The position numbers and the translations under genes were made by a program. The notes below the pieces were generated by a model. That model worked only from the letters and a program-made list of their open reading frames with translations, ran no database searches and was not told the origin of the DNA. Shown here piece after piece: positions 1 through 5,342 of a DNA stretch of 9,308 nucleotides. The stretch spans positions 1 to 9,308 of the forward strand of contig DATDTB010000013.1 in the NCBI GenBank assembly GCA_035291025.1. Direction: 5' to 3'. The stretch comes from DATDTB01 sp035291025. GTDB taxonomy: Archaea; Iainarchaeota; Iainarchaeia; JAFGOX01; DATDTB01. Positions within the stretch are counted from its first letter, which is position 1, and each line of letters starts with the position of its first letter.

Positions 1-1
1 C

Positions 2-154
2 TTCCGCAAAGGAATAGTCCCGAGTCCAAGGAAACTCGTCGAGCAACTCAAGGAACGCGGCTTCAAGGCGTGCCGCACGCAGTTCTCGTCCACTGGCGTG
101 AAAACCAACGCGCCCTTGGCGGAAGTCGAGGCATTGCTTAAAAGAGCGCCTTGA
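2..154 (+). CDS. trm1: tRNA (guanine(26)-N2)-dimethyltransferase Trm1, C-terminal end (5' part outside window)
   Basis: Only the last 50 codons are present, read in frame from base 2 to a TGA at 152-154. The translation contains PSPRKLVEQLKERGFKACRT followed by QFSSTGVKTNAPLAEVEALL. From memory this resembles the end of archaeal Trm1, where an R-T-H/Q-F-x-P/S-T-G-[IV]-K-T-[DN]-A-P signature lies close to the C-terminus. Trm1 is a SAM-dependent enzyme that dimethylates G26 of tRNA in the cytoplasm. The SAM-binding domain lies outside the window and cannot be checked. The gene converges on the minus-strand transporter gene ending at 138, and the two coding regions overlap by 17 bp. No terminator hairpin fits between them. 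The assignment rests on this short tail alone. Confidence 0.82.
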   Translation, partial: FRKGIVPSPRKLVEQLKERGFKACRTQFSSTGVKTNAPLAEVEALLKRAP

Positions 155-722
155 CCATGGCCGCCAGCAGGAGAAGCGATGAAAGGTCCGCCACCGCCGT
201 GGTTAGTGGAATGATTGTGTTGTCCGGGTCCCAGCCCAGTGAGTGAACGTAGTAACTACCAATTCCAGCCATTCCAATTACAGCGCTTATGAGGACTAGT
301 GAAACCGTGACAGAGACAAGCATCACCTTTAAGGCGGTCGCCGCGTTCTCCGCGATTTTTTCCTTGTATACCACGAGGCTGGCAAGGGCTCCAATGTAAA
401 CTGCGCAAATCATTGACACCTTGAAGACGTTGACGAGCAAGTCCATTACCTCCGGGTCGTGCCTCCAGTTCCTCAAGTTTAGCTTCTTGCCCGTGTAAAA
501 CATGGTGCTGAAGTGCGCCGTTATGACTGTGGCGAAGTCTCCCACGAAGTCCGCAAGCGCGGGCACTATCACGATCAATGGAACTATTGCGAAAAGGTTT
601 GCCTTTATTCCTTCCAAGCCAAAGCCGCCAATTGAGCTGATTGCCGAAGCTATTACTAGGAAGAAAAAGCTCTGCCGTATTATGGTCCACGCAACGCCGC
701 CTTTTTGTGTTTTTGCGTTCAA
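138..722 (-). CDS. MgtE/SLC41-type divalent cation transporter, integral membrane half-domain (second of pair)
   Basis: This 194-residue protein has about five hydrophobic segments and matches the membrane domain of MgtE/SLC41 Mg2+ transporters. It lacks the N-terminal regulatory and CBS domains of full-length bacterial MgtE. Recognisable pieces are VPALADFVGDFATVITAHFS (residues 53-72), matching the conserved P-[AL]-x-G-[ND]-x-A-T/G segment, and DPDN at 165-168, typical of the SLC41 branch. D179 in AVADLSS sits where the partner gene has GD, and probably corresponds to the pore aspartate of the last helix (inference). The start is TTG at 722-720, overlapping the TGA of the preceding gene in a TTGA arrangement, so translation is probably coupled. 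The two products likely form a heterodimer equal to one SLC41 protein. The ion, Mg2+ or another divalent cation, cannot be told from sequence. Confidence 0.85.
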   Translation of the reverse strand: MNAKTQKGGVAWTIIRQSFFFLVIASAISSIGGFGLEGIKANLFAIVPLIVIVPALADFVGDFATVITAHFSTMFYTGKKLNLRNWRHDPEVMDLLVNVFKVSMICAVYIGALASLVVYKEKIAENAATALKVMLVSVTVSLVLISAVIGMAGIGSYYVHSLGWDPDNTIIPLTTAVADLSSLLLLAAMVKALF

Positions 723-1294
723 AGGAAGGTCACCGCCGTGATGGCCGCGTACAAGGACGCAATGCTTACTATGTCGCCCACTGTCGTGATGTAAGGCCCC
801 ATTATGTTGTCGGGGTCGTGGCCGTGCCTGAACAGCCAGAAGGTCGTGTTGATGTTTATTGGCATTGTTATGAGAGTGGAAAGCGTTGCGGAAATCACGG
901 CAATGAGCACGAGCTTTGGCGCCGAGACCCCGAGGAAGAACTCTGACGCGAGGAACGCCACAATTCCAAGGGCAGCGCTTGCAGCAATTGTGAGGAACAA
1001 GACCGCCAAGACGTTTGGCAGCACCAAGGGGTTGCCTTGGAAGTGGGGCCTTATTTCGCCGGCGTGCAGCGCTTCACTCAGTCTCCCGGCCAGCGCCCCT
1101 CCAATGTTTCCCCTCAACTCCAACAGCCCAGGGAGGAGAATGAAGAGGCCAGGGAGTAGTTCCACTTGCGAGAGCATATGAGCGAGCAGCACTCCCCCTG
1201 CAAGCCCGCCGGTAACTGAAACCAGCTCAACCAGGAGCATTTCGTTGAATTCCTTGGAGCGCTTCAAGGCGCGCCTGCCGCGGTAGTGAGTCAT
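719..1294 (-). CDS. MgtE/SLC41-type divalent cation transporter, integral membrane half-domain (first of pair)
   Basis: This 191-residue protein has about five membrane segments after a short basic N-terminus. The segment LLPGLLELRGNIGGALAGRL (residues 53-72) is a clear match to the MgtE/SLC41 signature in the first membrane helices. DPDN lies at 160-163, followed by ITTVGDIVS with the conserved GD (173-174). In MgtE a TM5 aspartate lines the Mg2+ pore, and D174 is the likely equivalent (inference from family knowledge). The gene begins at ATG 1294-1292 and ends inside the start of the second half-gene. A TATA-like CTTTAAG on the minus strand about 30 nt upstream suggests its own promoter and an almost leaderless transcript. 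CBS and N domains are absent, so the cytosolic Mg2+ gating known from bacterial MgtE should not apply. Confidence 0.88.
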   Translation of the reverse strand: MTHYRGRRALKRSKEFNEMLLVELVSVTGGLAGGVLLAHMLSQVELLPGLFILLPGLLELRGNIGGALAGRLSEALHAGEIRPHFQGNPLVLPNVLAVLFLTIAASAALGIVAFLASEFFLGVSAPKLVLIAVISATLSTLITMPININTTFWLFRHGHDPDNIMGPYITTVGDIVSIASLYAAITAVTFL

Positions 1295-1321
1295 TCCAAC
1301 GCGTGAAAAATGGGAAAGTGG

Positions 1322-1328
1322 CTTAAAG
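1322..1328 (-). promoter_or_regulatory. Putative TATA box of the transporter pair
   Basis: The minus strand reads CCCTTTAAGCC here, centred about 31 nt before the ATG at 1294. With the usual 24-27 nt from archaeal TATA box to transcription start, the mRNA would begin roughly 5-8 nt before the start codon. No Shine-Dalgarno sequence precedes that codon. The box lies in the 54-bp gap behind the membrane-protein gene at 1349-1753, so read-through from that gene is also possible. Confidence 0.45.
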
Positions 1329-1348
1329 GGCTTTGCCCGCGCAGCCTT

Positions 1349-1753
1349 TCAAGGCCACGCAAGCTGGAAATTGGGGCCCAGCGCCAGGAGCAATGCGTAA
1401 AACGCCCAGCCGCCGAACACGAAGCTGAACATGTTCAAGGCCGTGCTCAACGCCAGCGCCTTCTCGAAGCCCAGCGTCTTGGCGTTGAAGGCGTGGTAAA
1501 TCAAGGCCTCTGAGACAACGGCAAACATTTCCGCGTTGAATAGGTAAGTAAACGAGTCCACTGGGAGGCCGTACTGGTTCCAGAGCCACGGGAAGCCGAA
1601 CCAAACGATTGGGTGAGAGAAGGCGTTCACTGCAAGCAAGTGCCAAGCAATCCGCTTTTCCCGTCGGAGCAGCTTCGTGAAGCGCTTGACTGCAAGCAGC
1701 GCGGCCAGCTCGAACAAGACCGTGAGCGTAAAAGCCAATGCAAACATTTCCAC
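1349..1753 (-). CDS. Small four-helix membrane protein of unknown function
   Basis: I do not recognise this 134-residue protein with certainty. It has four predicted membrane helices, at about residues 3-22, 36-56, 67-89 and 94-127. Unusually, polar residues lie inside or at the edge of each: E15, N43 and H47 (in NAFSHPIVW), E75, E82 and N107. An N-x-x-x-H-P-x-x-W pattern in a second helix also occurs in some small uncharacterised membrane proteins, from memory. There is no signal peptidase site or catalytic motif I can name. The start is GTG at 1753-1751, with an in-frame ATG two codons later (1747) as an equal alternative; neither has a clear ribosome binding site. It begins 5 bp after the stop of the nucleotidyltransferase-fold gene, so the two are probably co-transcribed and translationally coupled. 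Confidence 0.7.
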   Translation of the reverse strand: MEMFALAFTLTVLFELAALLAVKRFTKLLRREKRIAWHLLAVNAFSHPIVWFGFPWLWNQYGLPVDSFTYLFNAEMFAVVSEALIYHAFNAKTLGFEKALALSTALNMFSFVFGGWAFYALLLALGPNFQLAWP

Positions 1754-1758
1754 TAAAA

Positions 1759-2772
1759 TCAGTGACGCCGTTTTAAGGTTTTGTTTTTCCTCTCAGCCCG
1801 CTTCCTTGCCGTCACTGGAAAAGCCATTGCCTTCCTGGCCGCTGACTTGACGGCGTAATACGCTTTTTCCGGCAGGAGCAGGGGGTAAAACGCCGCCTTC
1901 AAGGCCAGCTGCGCAGCCCGTGACTCCGGGAAGCGGAAGCTTGTTTCAACCAGCGTGCCTTGCCTGCCGCTGGTTTTGGCGAATCCGTAAACCGTTCTCG
2001 TTTTTGCCTTAACCCTGTTTTTCCCCCGCAGTGCTTGTCCGGCCAATACGTGCTTCAGGGACTGGGTCCAAAGCGCTTGCCTGTCAACGGGTGACGAAGC
2101 AGAACGTGAGAGTTCGTCCAGGCGCCGCGCCGCCTCAAAACCAGCCACGGGCACGGATTGGGACAACTTTACGCGAATGTTTGAGTGCTTGCCTTTGAGT
2201 GCGAGCCTTTCAACGCTGGACTGCCTTTTTACTATTACGTCCTTCGACCCCGAGAGCTTTCGCAGCCTTTCCTCAAGCCACGCCGCTTCGCTCTTCGGGG
2301 TAGCGTCGTCCACCACCACCAACAAGTCCAAGTCGCTTGGCTTTTGGGAAACGCGTGCAAGGGAAACCATTTTCCTGGCGCGCCTTAGGAAGAATGGCCT
2401 TGCAAGGGAGTACCTGAACTTCTTGTTTCCGGCAGTCCCCCGCCCGCTCGAGCCGTGGACTAAGACCGTTTTCAGCCTCTTGAAAACGTCCGGCTCGCTT
2501 GACTTCAAGTCGTTCACGAGCGCCCTGGCAAAGTAAAGCCTTTCAATTGACGGCCCGAGTTCGCTGGCCTTGATTCGCGCAATGGATTCAGGTAGTCCGC
2601 TTCCAGCCAGTTCCTCTCGCATTTCCGAAAGGACTGCTTCGCGGAAAAGCGAAAGCGTTGCGTCGCCGCCCTCGCCCGCCTTCCTGGCTGCGGCACGCAG
2701 GATTTTGTTTTTCAGCAGGAAGTCCTCGAAAACGAGGCGCTTCAGCCGGGCGTCGAGGGCGCTTTCAGTCAT
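1759..2772 (-). CDS. Nucleotidyltransferase-fold domain protein (polymerase beta-like superfamily), exact function unknown
   Basis: This 337-residue soluble protein carries the two signature elements of the polymerase-beta/nucleotidyltransferase fold: VLVHGSSGRG (residues 103-112) and PSDLDLLVVVDD (145-156), with D147 and D149 as candidate metal ligands. The spacing is odd: about 35 residues, rich in Arg, Lys and Phe, separate the GS motif from the first Asp, where roughly 10-13 are usual. The strand that should supply a third carboxylate (about 197-208, NIRVKLSQSVP) has no acidic residue, so catalysis is uncertain. The N-terminal 100 residues are mainly helical and charged, and the C-terminus is very basic (KRAERKNKTLKRRH). 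The substrate is unknown; RNA or protein nucleotidylation are possibilities only. ATG at 2772-2770 is preceded by a TATA-like box about 29 nt upstream. The four-helix membrane protein follows 5 bp after its stop. Confidence 0.65.
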   Translation of the reverse strand: MTESALDARLKRLVFEDFLLKNKILRAAARKAGEGGDATLSLFREAVLSEMREELAGSGLPESIARIKASELGPSIERLYFARALVNDLKSSEPDVFKRLKTVLVHGSSGRGTAGNKKFRYSLARPFFLRRARKMVSLARVSQKPSDLDLLVVVDDATPKSEAAWLEERLRKLSGSKDVIVKRQSSVERLALKGKHSNIRVKLSQSVPVAGFEAARRLDELSRSASSPVDRQALWTQSLKHVLAGQALRGKNRVKAKTRTVYGFAKTSGRQGTLVETSFRFPESRAAQLALKAAFYPLLLPEKAYYAVKSAARKAMAFPVTARKRAERKNKTLKRRH

Positions 2773-2797
2773 GCGCTTTAAAACTAGGCAAGGGAAA

Positions 2798-2804
2798 CTT
2801 TAAG
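2798..2804 (-). promoter_or_regulatory. Putative TATA box of the nucleotidyltransferase-fold gene
   Basis: The minus strand reads GGCTTAAAGTTT, centred 29 nt before the ATG at 2772. This predicts a transcript starting within about 5 nt of the start codon, which agrees with the absence of a Shine-Dalgarno sequence. A second AT-rich element (GTTTTAAAGC, 2774-2783) is too close to the ATG to serve as its TATA box. Confidence 0.45.
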
Positions 2805-2863
2805 CCTTTCCCTTGGGAATTGGAAGGCAAAAGAGGAGGGATGAGGAAAGGGATTGGGGAAAG

Positions 2864-2905
2864 AAAAAAGGAAAAAAAAGGAGAGTGAAGAAAAAAGGGA
2901 AAAAA
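2864..2905 (-). terminator. U-rich archaeal terminator downstream of tfb
   Basis: Beginning about 12 nt after the TFB stop, the minus strand is almost pure pyrimidine and carries four T runs, of 6 (2905-2900), 6 (2896-2891), 8 (2879-2872) and 6 (2869-2864). There is no stem-loop. Consecutive U-tracts in the RNA 3' end are the known signal for archaeal termination, intrinsic or assisted by the aCPSF1/FttA nuclease. The tract also separates TFB transcription from the promoter of the next gene. Confidence 0.65.
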
Positions 2906-2916
2906 TGGCTATGGGC

Positions 2917-3822
2917 TCATGCCGGTATGTCCAAGCCTAGCCGGTTCTTTAGTTCCCTGTACCTGTTCCGGATTGTGACCTCTGTCACTCCGACGACGTC
3001 CGCGACTTCCTTTTGCGTGCGGCGCTCGCCCTTTAGGAGGGAAGCGATGTAAACCGCGGCCGCGGCAACGCCCGTAGGCCCGCGCCCCGAGGCAAGGCCT
3101 TTGTCCAGGACTTTCTTGAGGATCTTGCGCGCCTCTTCCTGCGCCTCCCCGCTCAGCCCGAGGGCCGAGGCAAAGCGCGACACGTAGTGCAACGGCGTGG
3201 TCAGGGGGACTTCGACCTTGAGTTCGCGCACCAGGAACCGGTAAGTCTTGCCGATTTCCTTCTTGTTGCTTTGCGAGACTTCTGCTATTTCGTCAAGAGT
3301 CCTTGGAATGCCTTGAAGCCTGCAGACCATGTAAACAATGGCGGCGACAACGCTTTCGATAAGGCGTCCGCGAATGAGCTTTTTCTCGACGGTCTTGCGG
3401 TAATACAACGCGGCGGTCTCCTGAACGTTTTCCGGGAGCCCTAGGTAAGAGCACAGCCTGCGGAGTTCCTTGAGCGCGGTCGAGACGTTGCGTTCAGTGG
3501 AGCTAATCCGCGAGGTTCGCCTGTGCCACCTCATCAAGGAATACATTTCGGCCTTGGCCTGCGTCCCCAATGGGTTGCCTTTGGCGTCAATTGAAGTCCT
3601 GCGAATCGAGGTAGTGAAGCCCCTGTTGGCCACGCTGTACTTCAACGCGGCCTCTCCGCGCGACCTGTTGCCGGAGCTGTCATTGAAGGAACGCCATTCA
3701 GGCCTTGAGTCCATCATTTTTTCGTCTATTACCACGCCGCATGAAGAGCAGATTATTTCTCCCTGTTCGTAGTCGTGCACTAGCCTGTTGCCTTTGCAGC
3801 TAGGGCATTTCATGTCCACCAC
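2917..3822 (-). CDS. tfb: Transcription initiation factor IIB (TFB)
   Basis: TFB binds TBP-DNA at the TATA box and BRE and recruits archaeal RNA polymerase. From the start chosen here the protein has 301 residues, normal for the family. It shows the N-terminal zinc ribbon, with CPSC (6-9) and CSSC (25-28) about 15 residues apart and DYEQGEIICSSCGVVID between; the B-reader/linker region beginning PEWRSF; and two cyclin repeats (about 105-199 and 200-295). The second ends in the BRE-reading helix-turn-helix RRTQKEVADVVGVTEVTIRN. The start is ambiguous. GAGGTGA at 3834-3828 lies 5 nt before GTG 3822, 8 nt before GTG 3819 and 14 nt before ATG 3813, so a GTG start fits the ribosome binding site better; the ATG would give 298 residues. 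A longer in-frame extension to 3861 is not supported by the family. Its upstream neighbour is S8e. Confidence 0.95.
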   Translation of the reverse strand: MVDMKCPSCKGNRLVHDYEQGEIICSSCGVVIDEKMMDSRPEWRSFNDSSGNRSRGEAALKYSVANRGFTTSIRRTSIDAKGNPLGTQAKAEMYSLMRWHRRTSRISSTERNVSTALKELRRLCSYLGLPENVQETAALYYRKTVEKKLIRGRLIESVVAAIVYMVCRLQGIPRTLDEIAEVSQSNKKEIGKTYRFLVRELKVEVPLTTPLHYVSRFASALGLSGEAQEEARKILKKVLDKGLASGRGPTGVAAAAVYIASLLKGERRTQKEVADVVGVTEVTIRNRYRELKNRLGLDIPA

Positions 3823-3827
3823 ACAAT

Positions 3828-3834
3828 TCACCTC
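3828..3834 (-). promoter_or_regulatory. Shine-Dalgarno sequence of tfb
   Basis: GAGGTGA on the minus strand is the best match in this window to the complement of the archaeal 16S rRNA 3' end. Its spacing favours GTG 3822 or GTG 3819 over ATG 3813 as the TFB start. It also implies that the tfb mRNA has a leader, unlike the apparently leaderless genes elsewhere in the window. Confidence 0.6.
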
Positions 3835-3977
3835 GCAATCTTTTGTAAAAGAAAAGTACAATCAACTATTGCCTGACTCGCTTTTCTCGGGCTCCACGGG
3901 TTCGGTTGCCAGTTACCGTGAAACTAGAAGGAGTCGAGCACTATTCAAAGCGCCTCACCACTATACTGGGTGTACGT

Positions 3978-4010
3978 TATATTTAAGGCTTTCGGCTACT
4001 TTTTATAAAA
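3978..4010 (-). promoter_or_regulatory. Tandem TATA boxes upstream of tfb
   Basis: The 258-bp space between S8e and tfb contains two strong TATA-like elements readable on the minus strand: TTTTATAAAA (4010-4001) and CTTAAATATAAC (3987-3976). Starts about 25 nt downstream of each would give tfb leaders of roughly 130-165 nt ending at the Shine-Dalgarno sequence. The upstream box is palindromic, so its direction is not fixed by sequence. The rest of the leader (3835-3977) holds no open reading frame worth calling and no tRNA that I can fold. It includes a short inverted repeat, CACGG/CCGTG at 3895-3899 and 3915-3919. Confidence 0.5.
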
Positions 4011-4017
4011 CCCACCC

Positions 4018-4071
4018 AAAAAACAGCCATCCCAGCAATTAAAGCGCTGCAATTCGCTAACTAAGCGCTTT
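4018..4071 (-). terminator. Putative terminator after S8e
   Basis: Ten bases after the S8e stop there is a perfect 8-bp inverted repeat, AAAGCGCT (4041-4048) and AGCGCTTT (4064-4071), with a 15-nt loop. About 17 nt further along the transcript is a run of six T (4023-4018). Hairpin plus U-tract fits a transcript end for rps8e before the tfb promoter. The distance from hairpin to U-tract is longer than in bacterial intrinsic terminators, so the U-tract may be the working element. Confidence 0.4.
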
Positions 4072-4080
4072 AAGCCGGCT

Positions 4081-4500
4081 TCAAGCAGTTTTAGGTGCAA
4101 TTATGACTGCGTTCACTGTTCCATCTTGCCCGGGGCGTGACGTGACCTTTGCGTTGCCCAAAGGCGTTTGAATGACGCAGCCCTTCGTGATTATGTTGCG
4201 CCTCACGAACTGCTCGTCCGCGGCGTTCCCGACCACGTTCTCGATCCTGACCTTTTGAATCTTGCCCTTTGCATCGGAAACATTTGCGTAAACGGCTTCC
4301 TTGAGCTTGACCTTGTCGTTGCCTATTCCAACCGCCGCCTCCACTTGGCGTTTTTCCTCAGTCTTCCCCGAGTGAACGTCCACCAGCTTTGGCTCTGCGG
4401 GAAACCCGCCGAGTTGGTGCTTTTTCTTGTTGCTCCTCCTGAGAGACCTGTTGAAGCCCCCCGAAGCCGTTCTCCTTGACTTAGTCTGCCATTGAGCCAT
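4081..4500 (-). CDS. rps8e: 30S ribosomal protein S8e
   Basis: S8e is a small-subunit ribosomal protein found in archaea and eukaryotes and absent from bacteria. The 139-residue product begins MAQWQTKSRRTASGGF, the typical S8e N-terminus (W-Q-x-[KR]-S-x-R-x-x-[ST]-G-G). It contains the family block IENVVGNAADEQFVRRNIIT and then TPLGNAKVTSRPGQDGTVNA, the conserved S8e tail. It is slightly longer than common archaeal S8e (about 125-130 residues). I set the start at ATG 4500-4498. A longer in-frame version from TTG 4545 adds a hydrophobic stretch foreign to the family and ignores the ribosome binding site GGGAGTG at 4515-4509, 8 nt before the ATG. The gene is divergent from the redox operon and is followed by a probable terminator and tfb. 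Confidence 0.96.
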   Translation of the reverse strand: MAQWQTKSRRTASGGFNRSLRRSNKKKHQLGGFPAEPKLVDVHSGKTEEKRQVEAAVGIGNDKVKLKEAVYANVSDAKGKIQKVRIENVVGNAADEQFVRRNIITKGCVIQTPLGNAKVTSRPGQDGTVNAVIIAPKTA

Positions 4501-4667
4501 GCAAAAAACACTCCCTTTTTTACCCGTGAAAAAAAAACCAAGCAAGCCCTAGCTTTTCAGTGCGCGAAAGCTAAAGAAAAAGGCTCGCAGTGAAACGTTT
4601 TTCCCTGCCTAAAACATGCAGGGAGTGTTATAAAAACCTTTCCCCGTTTTTTAAATTGATTTTCCTT
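4501..4667. promoter_or_regulatory. Divergent control region between rps8e and the redox operon
   Basis: This 167-bp region contains the start signals for both transcript blocks. The plus-strand promoter has TTATAAAAA at 4628-4636, about 36 nt before ATG 4668. A ten-base inverted repeat, AACACTCCCT (4507-4516) and AGGGAGTGTT (4620-4629), brackets the region. On the minus side it overlaps the S8e ribosome binding site, and on the plus side it abuts the TATA box. A second inverted repeat, TAGCTTT (4550-4556) and AAAGCTA (4567-4573), lies in the middle. No clear TATA box for rps8e could be picked out. Whether the repeats bind a regulator is unknown. Confidence 0.5.
4628..4636 (+). promoter_or_regulatory. 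TATA box of the thioredoxin/CcdA operon
   Basis: TTATAAAAA is the best canonical archaeal TATA box on the plus strand. It is centred 36 nt before the ATG at 4668, which predicts a transcript start near 4657 and a leader of about 10 nt. This supports the ATG at 4668 over an in-frame GTG at 4590, which would lie upstream of the box and outside the transcript. Confidence 0.6.
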
Positions 4668-5324
4668 ATGGCTTCACGGAACGCTAACGCGCTGCTTTTG
4701 GCCGCCCTGCCGCTGGCATTGCTGGTACTCCTGGCTGGCTGCGCCCAGCCCACCCAGAACGAAACGCCTTACGCGCCCCAGCCCCCGCAAACCCCTCCAA
4801 CGCCCGGCAGTCCTGGAGGGGGCAGCGACCAAGTAGTGCCCGTTGGAGCCACTCCGTCGCCAACGCCTCAAAAAATCACCCCGGAAACGCCAATAAGGCC
4901 TGCCGGGGAAAGAGACGCTTCTTCTCCGGCGCCGCAGCCAAGCCAGGCTCCCTCGTATTCGGGCAAGGTCCTCGCGGGAACAAAGGCCTTGGTCTTGGAC
5001 TTCAAGAAAAGCGACTACGACGCAGCCCTTGCGGGCGACCAAGTCATACTGTTGTATTTTTACGCGAACTGGTGCCCGATTTGCCGCGACGAAGTCCCAA
5101 GGCTTTACGACGCCTTCAACCAGCTCAACTCCTCAGGAGTAGTGGCGTTCCGCGTCAACTACAACGACAACGAAACCGACGACGCGGAAAAAGCTCTCGC
5201 GAAACAGTTCGGGATAACTTACCAGCACACCAAAGTCATATTGGAAAACGACGCGCAGGCATTGAAGTCCTTGGAGTCCTGGGACACCCAGACTTACTTG
5301 GAAAAAGTCAGCGAACACTTATAG
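4668..5324 (+). CDS. Thioredoxin-fold lipoprotein, extracytoplasmic (CPIC active site)
   Basis: This 218-residue protein has a hydrophobic signal sequence ending in a lipobox-like LLAGC (Cys25). A linker very rich in Pro, Gln, Ser and Thr follows (about 26-98), then a thioredoxin domain (about 103-218). The active site lies in LLYFYANWCPICRDEVP, with Cys136 and Cys139. The substitution WCPIC for the thioredoxin WCGPC is usual in TlpA/DsbE-like proteins. The layout implies a protein tethered outside the membrane on a flexible stalk, acting as a thiol-disulfide reductase or carrier. CcdA begins 18 bp after its stop and is its likely electron donor. I begin the protein at ATG 4668, downstream of the TATA box; the longer GTG-initiated version adds 26 residues and buries the signal sequence. 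Its substrates are unknown. Confidence 0.88.
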   Translation: MASRNANALLLAALPLALLVLLAGCAQPTQNETPYAPQPPQTPPTPGSPGGGSDQVVPVGATPSPTPQKITPETPIRPAGERDASSPAPQPSQAPSYSGKVLAGTKALVLDFKKSDYDAALAGDQVILLYFYANWCPICRDEVPRLYDAFNQLNSSGVVAFRVNYNDNETDDAEKALAKQFGITYQHTKVILENDAQALKSLESWDTQTYLEKVSEHL

Positions 5325-5342
5325 TTTTCTTGGTTTTCCCTG

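Noticed and set aside
1349..1646. Long overlapping frame on the minus strand (about 107 codons) over the membrane protein gene.
   Set aside because: Arg/Cys-rich translation without membrane pattern; the other frame gives a coherent four-helix protein with tight spacing to its upstream neighbour.
3823..3861. Upstream extension of TFB to 3861.
   Set aside because: Adds residues not typical of TFB; the GAGGTGA site inside it points to a GTG start at 3822 or 3819.
3862..4080. Possible tRNA or box C/D RNA in the gap between rps8e and tfb (GGGTTCGGTTGCC resembles a T-loop; CCTCACCA resembles a 3' CCA end; GTGGTGA resembles a C box).
   Set aside because: The T-loop lacks the invariant A after TTCR and its flanks do not pair; no acceptor stem, D-loop or D box (CTGA) fits on either strand.
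4501..4545. Upstream extension of S8e to TTG 4545.
   Set aside because: The S8e family starts at the MAQWQ-type residue, and a ribosome binding site lies between the extension and ATG 4500.
4590..4667. Upstream extension of the thioredoxin lipoprotein to GTG 4590.
   Set aside because: It would place translation upstream of the TATA box at 4628-4636 and put 26 polar residues and cysteines before the signal sequence.
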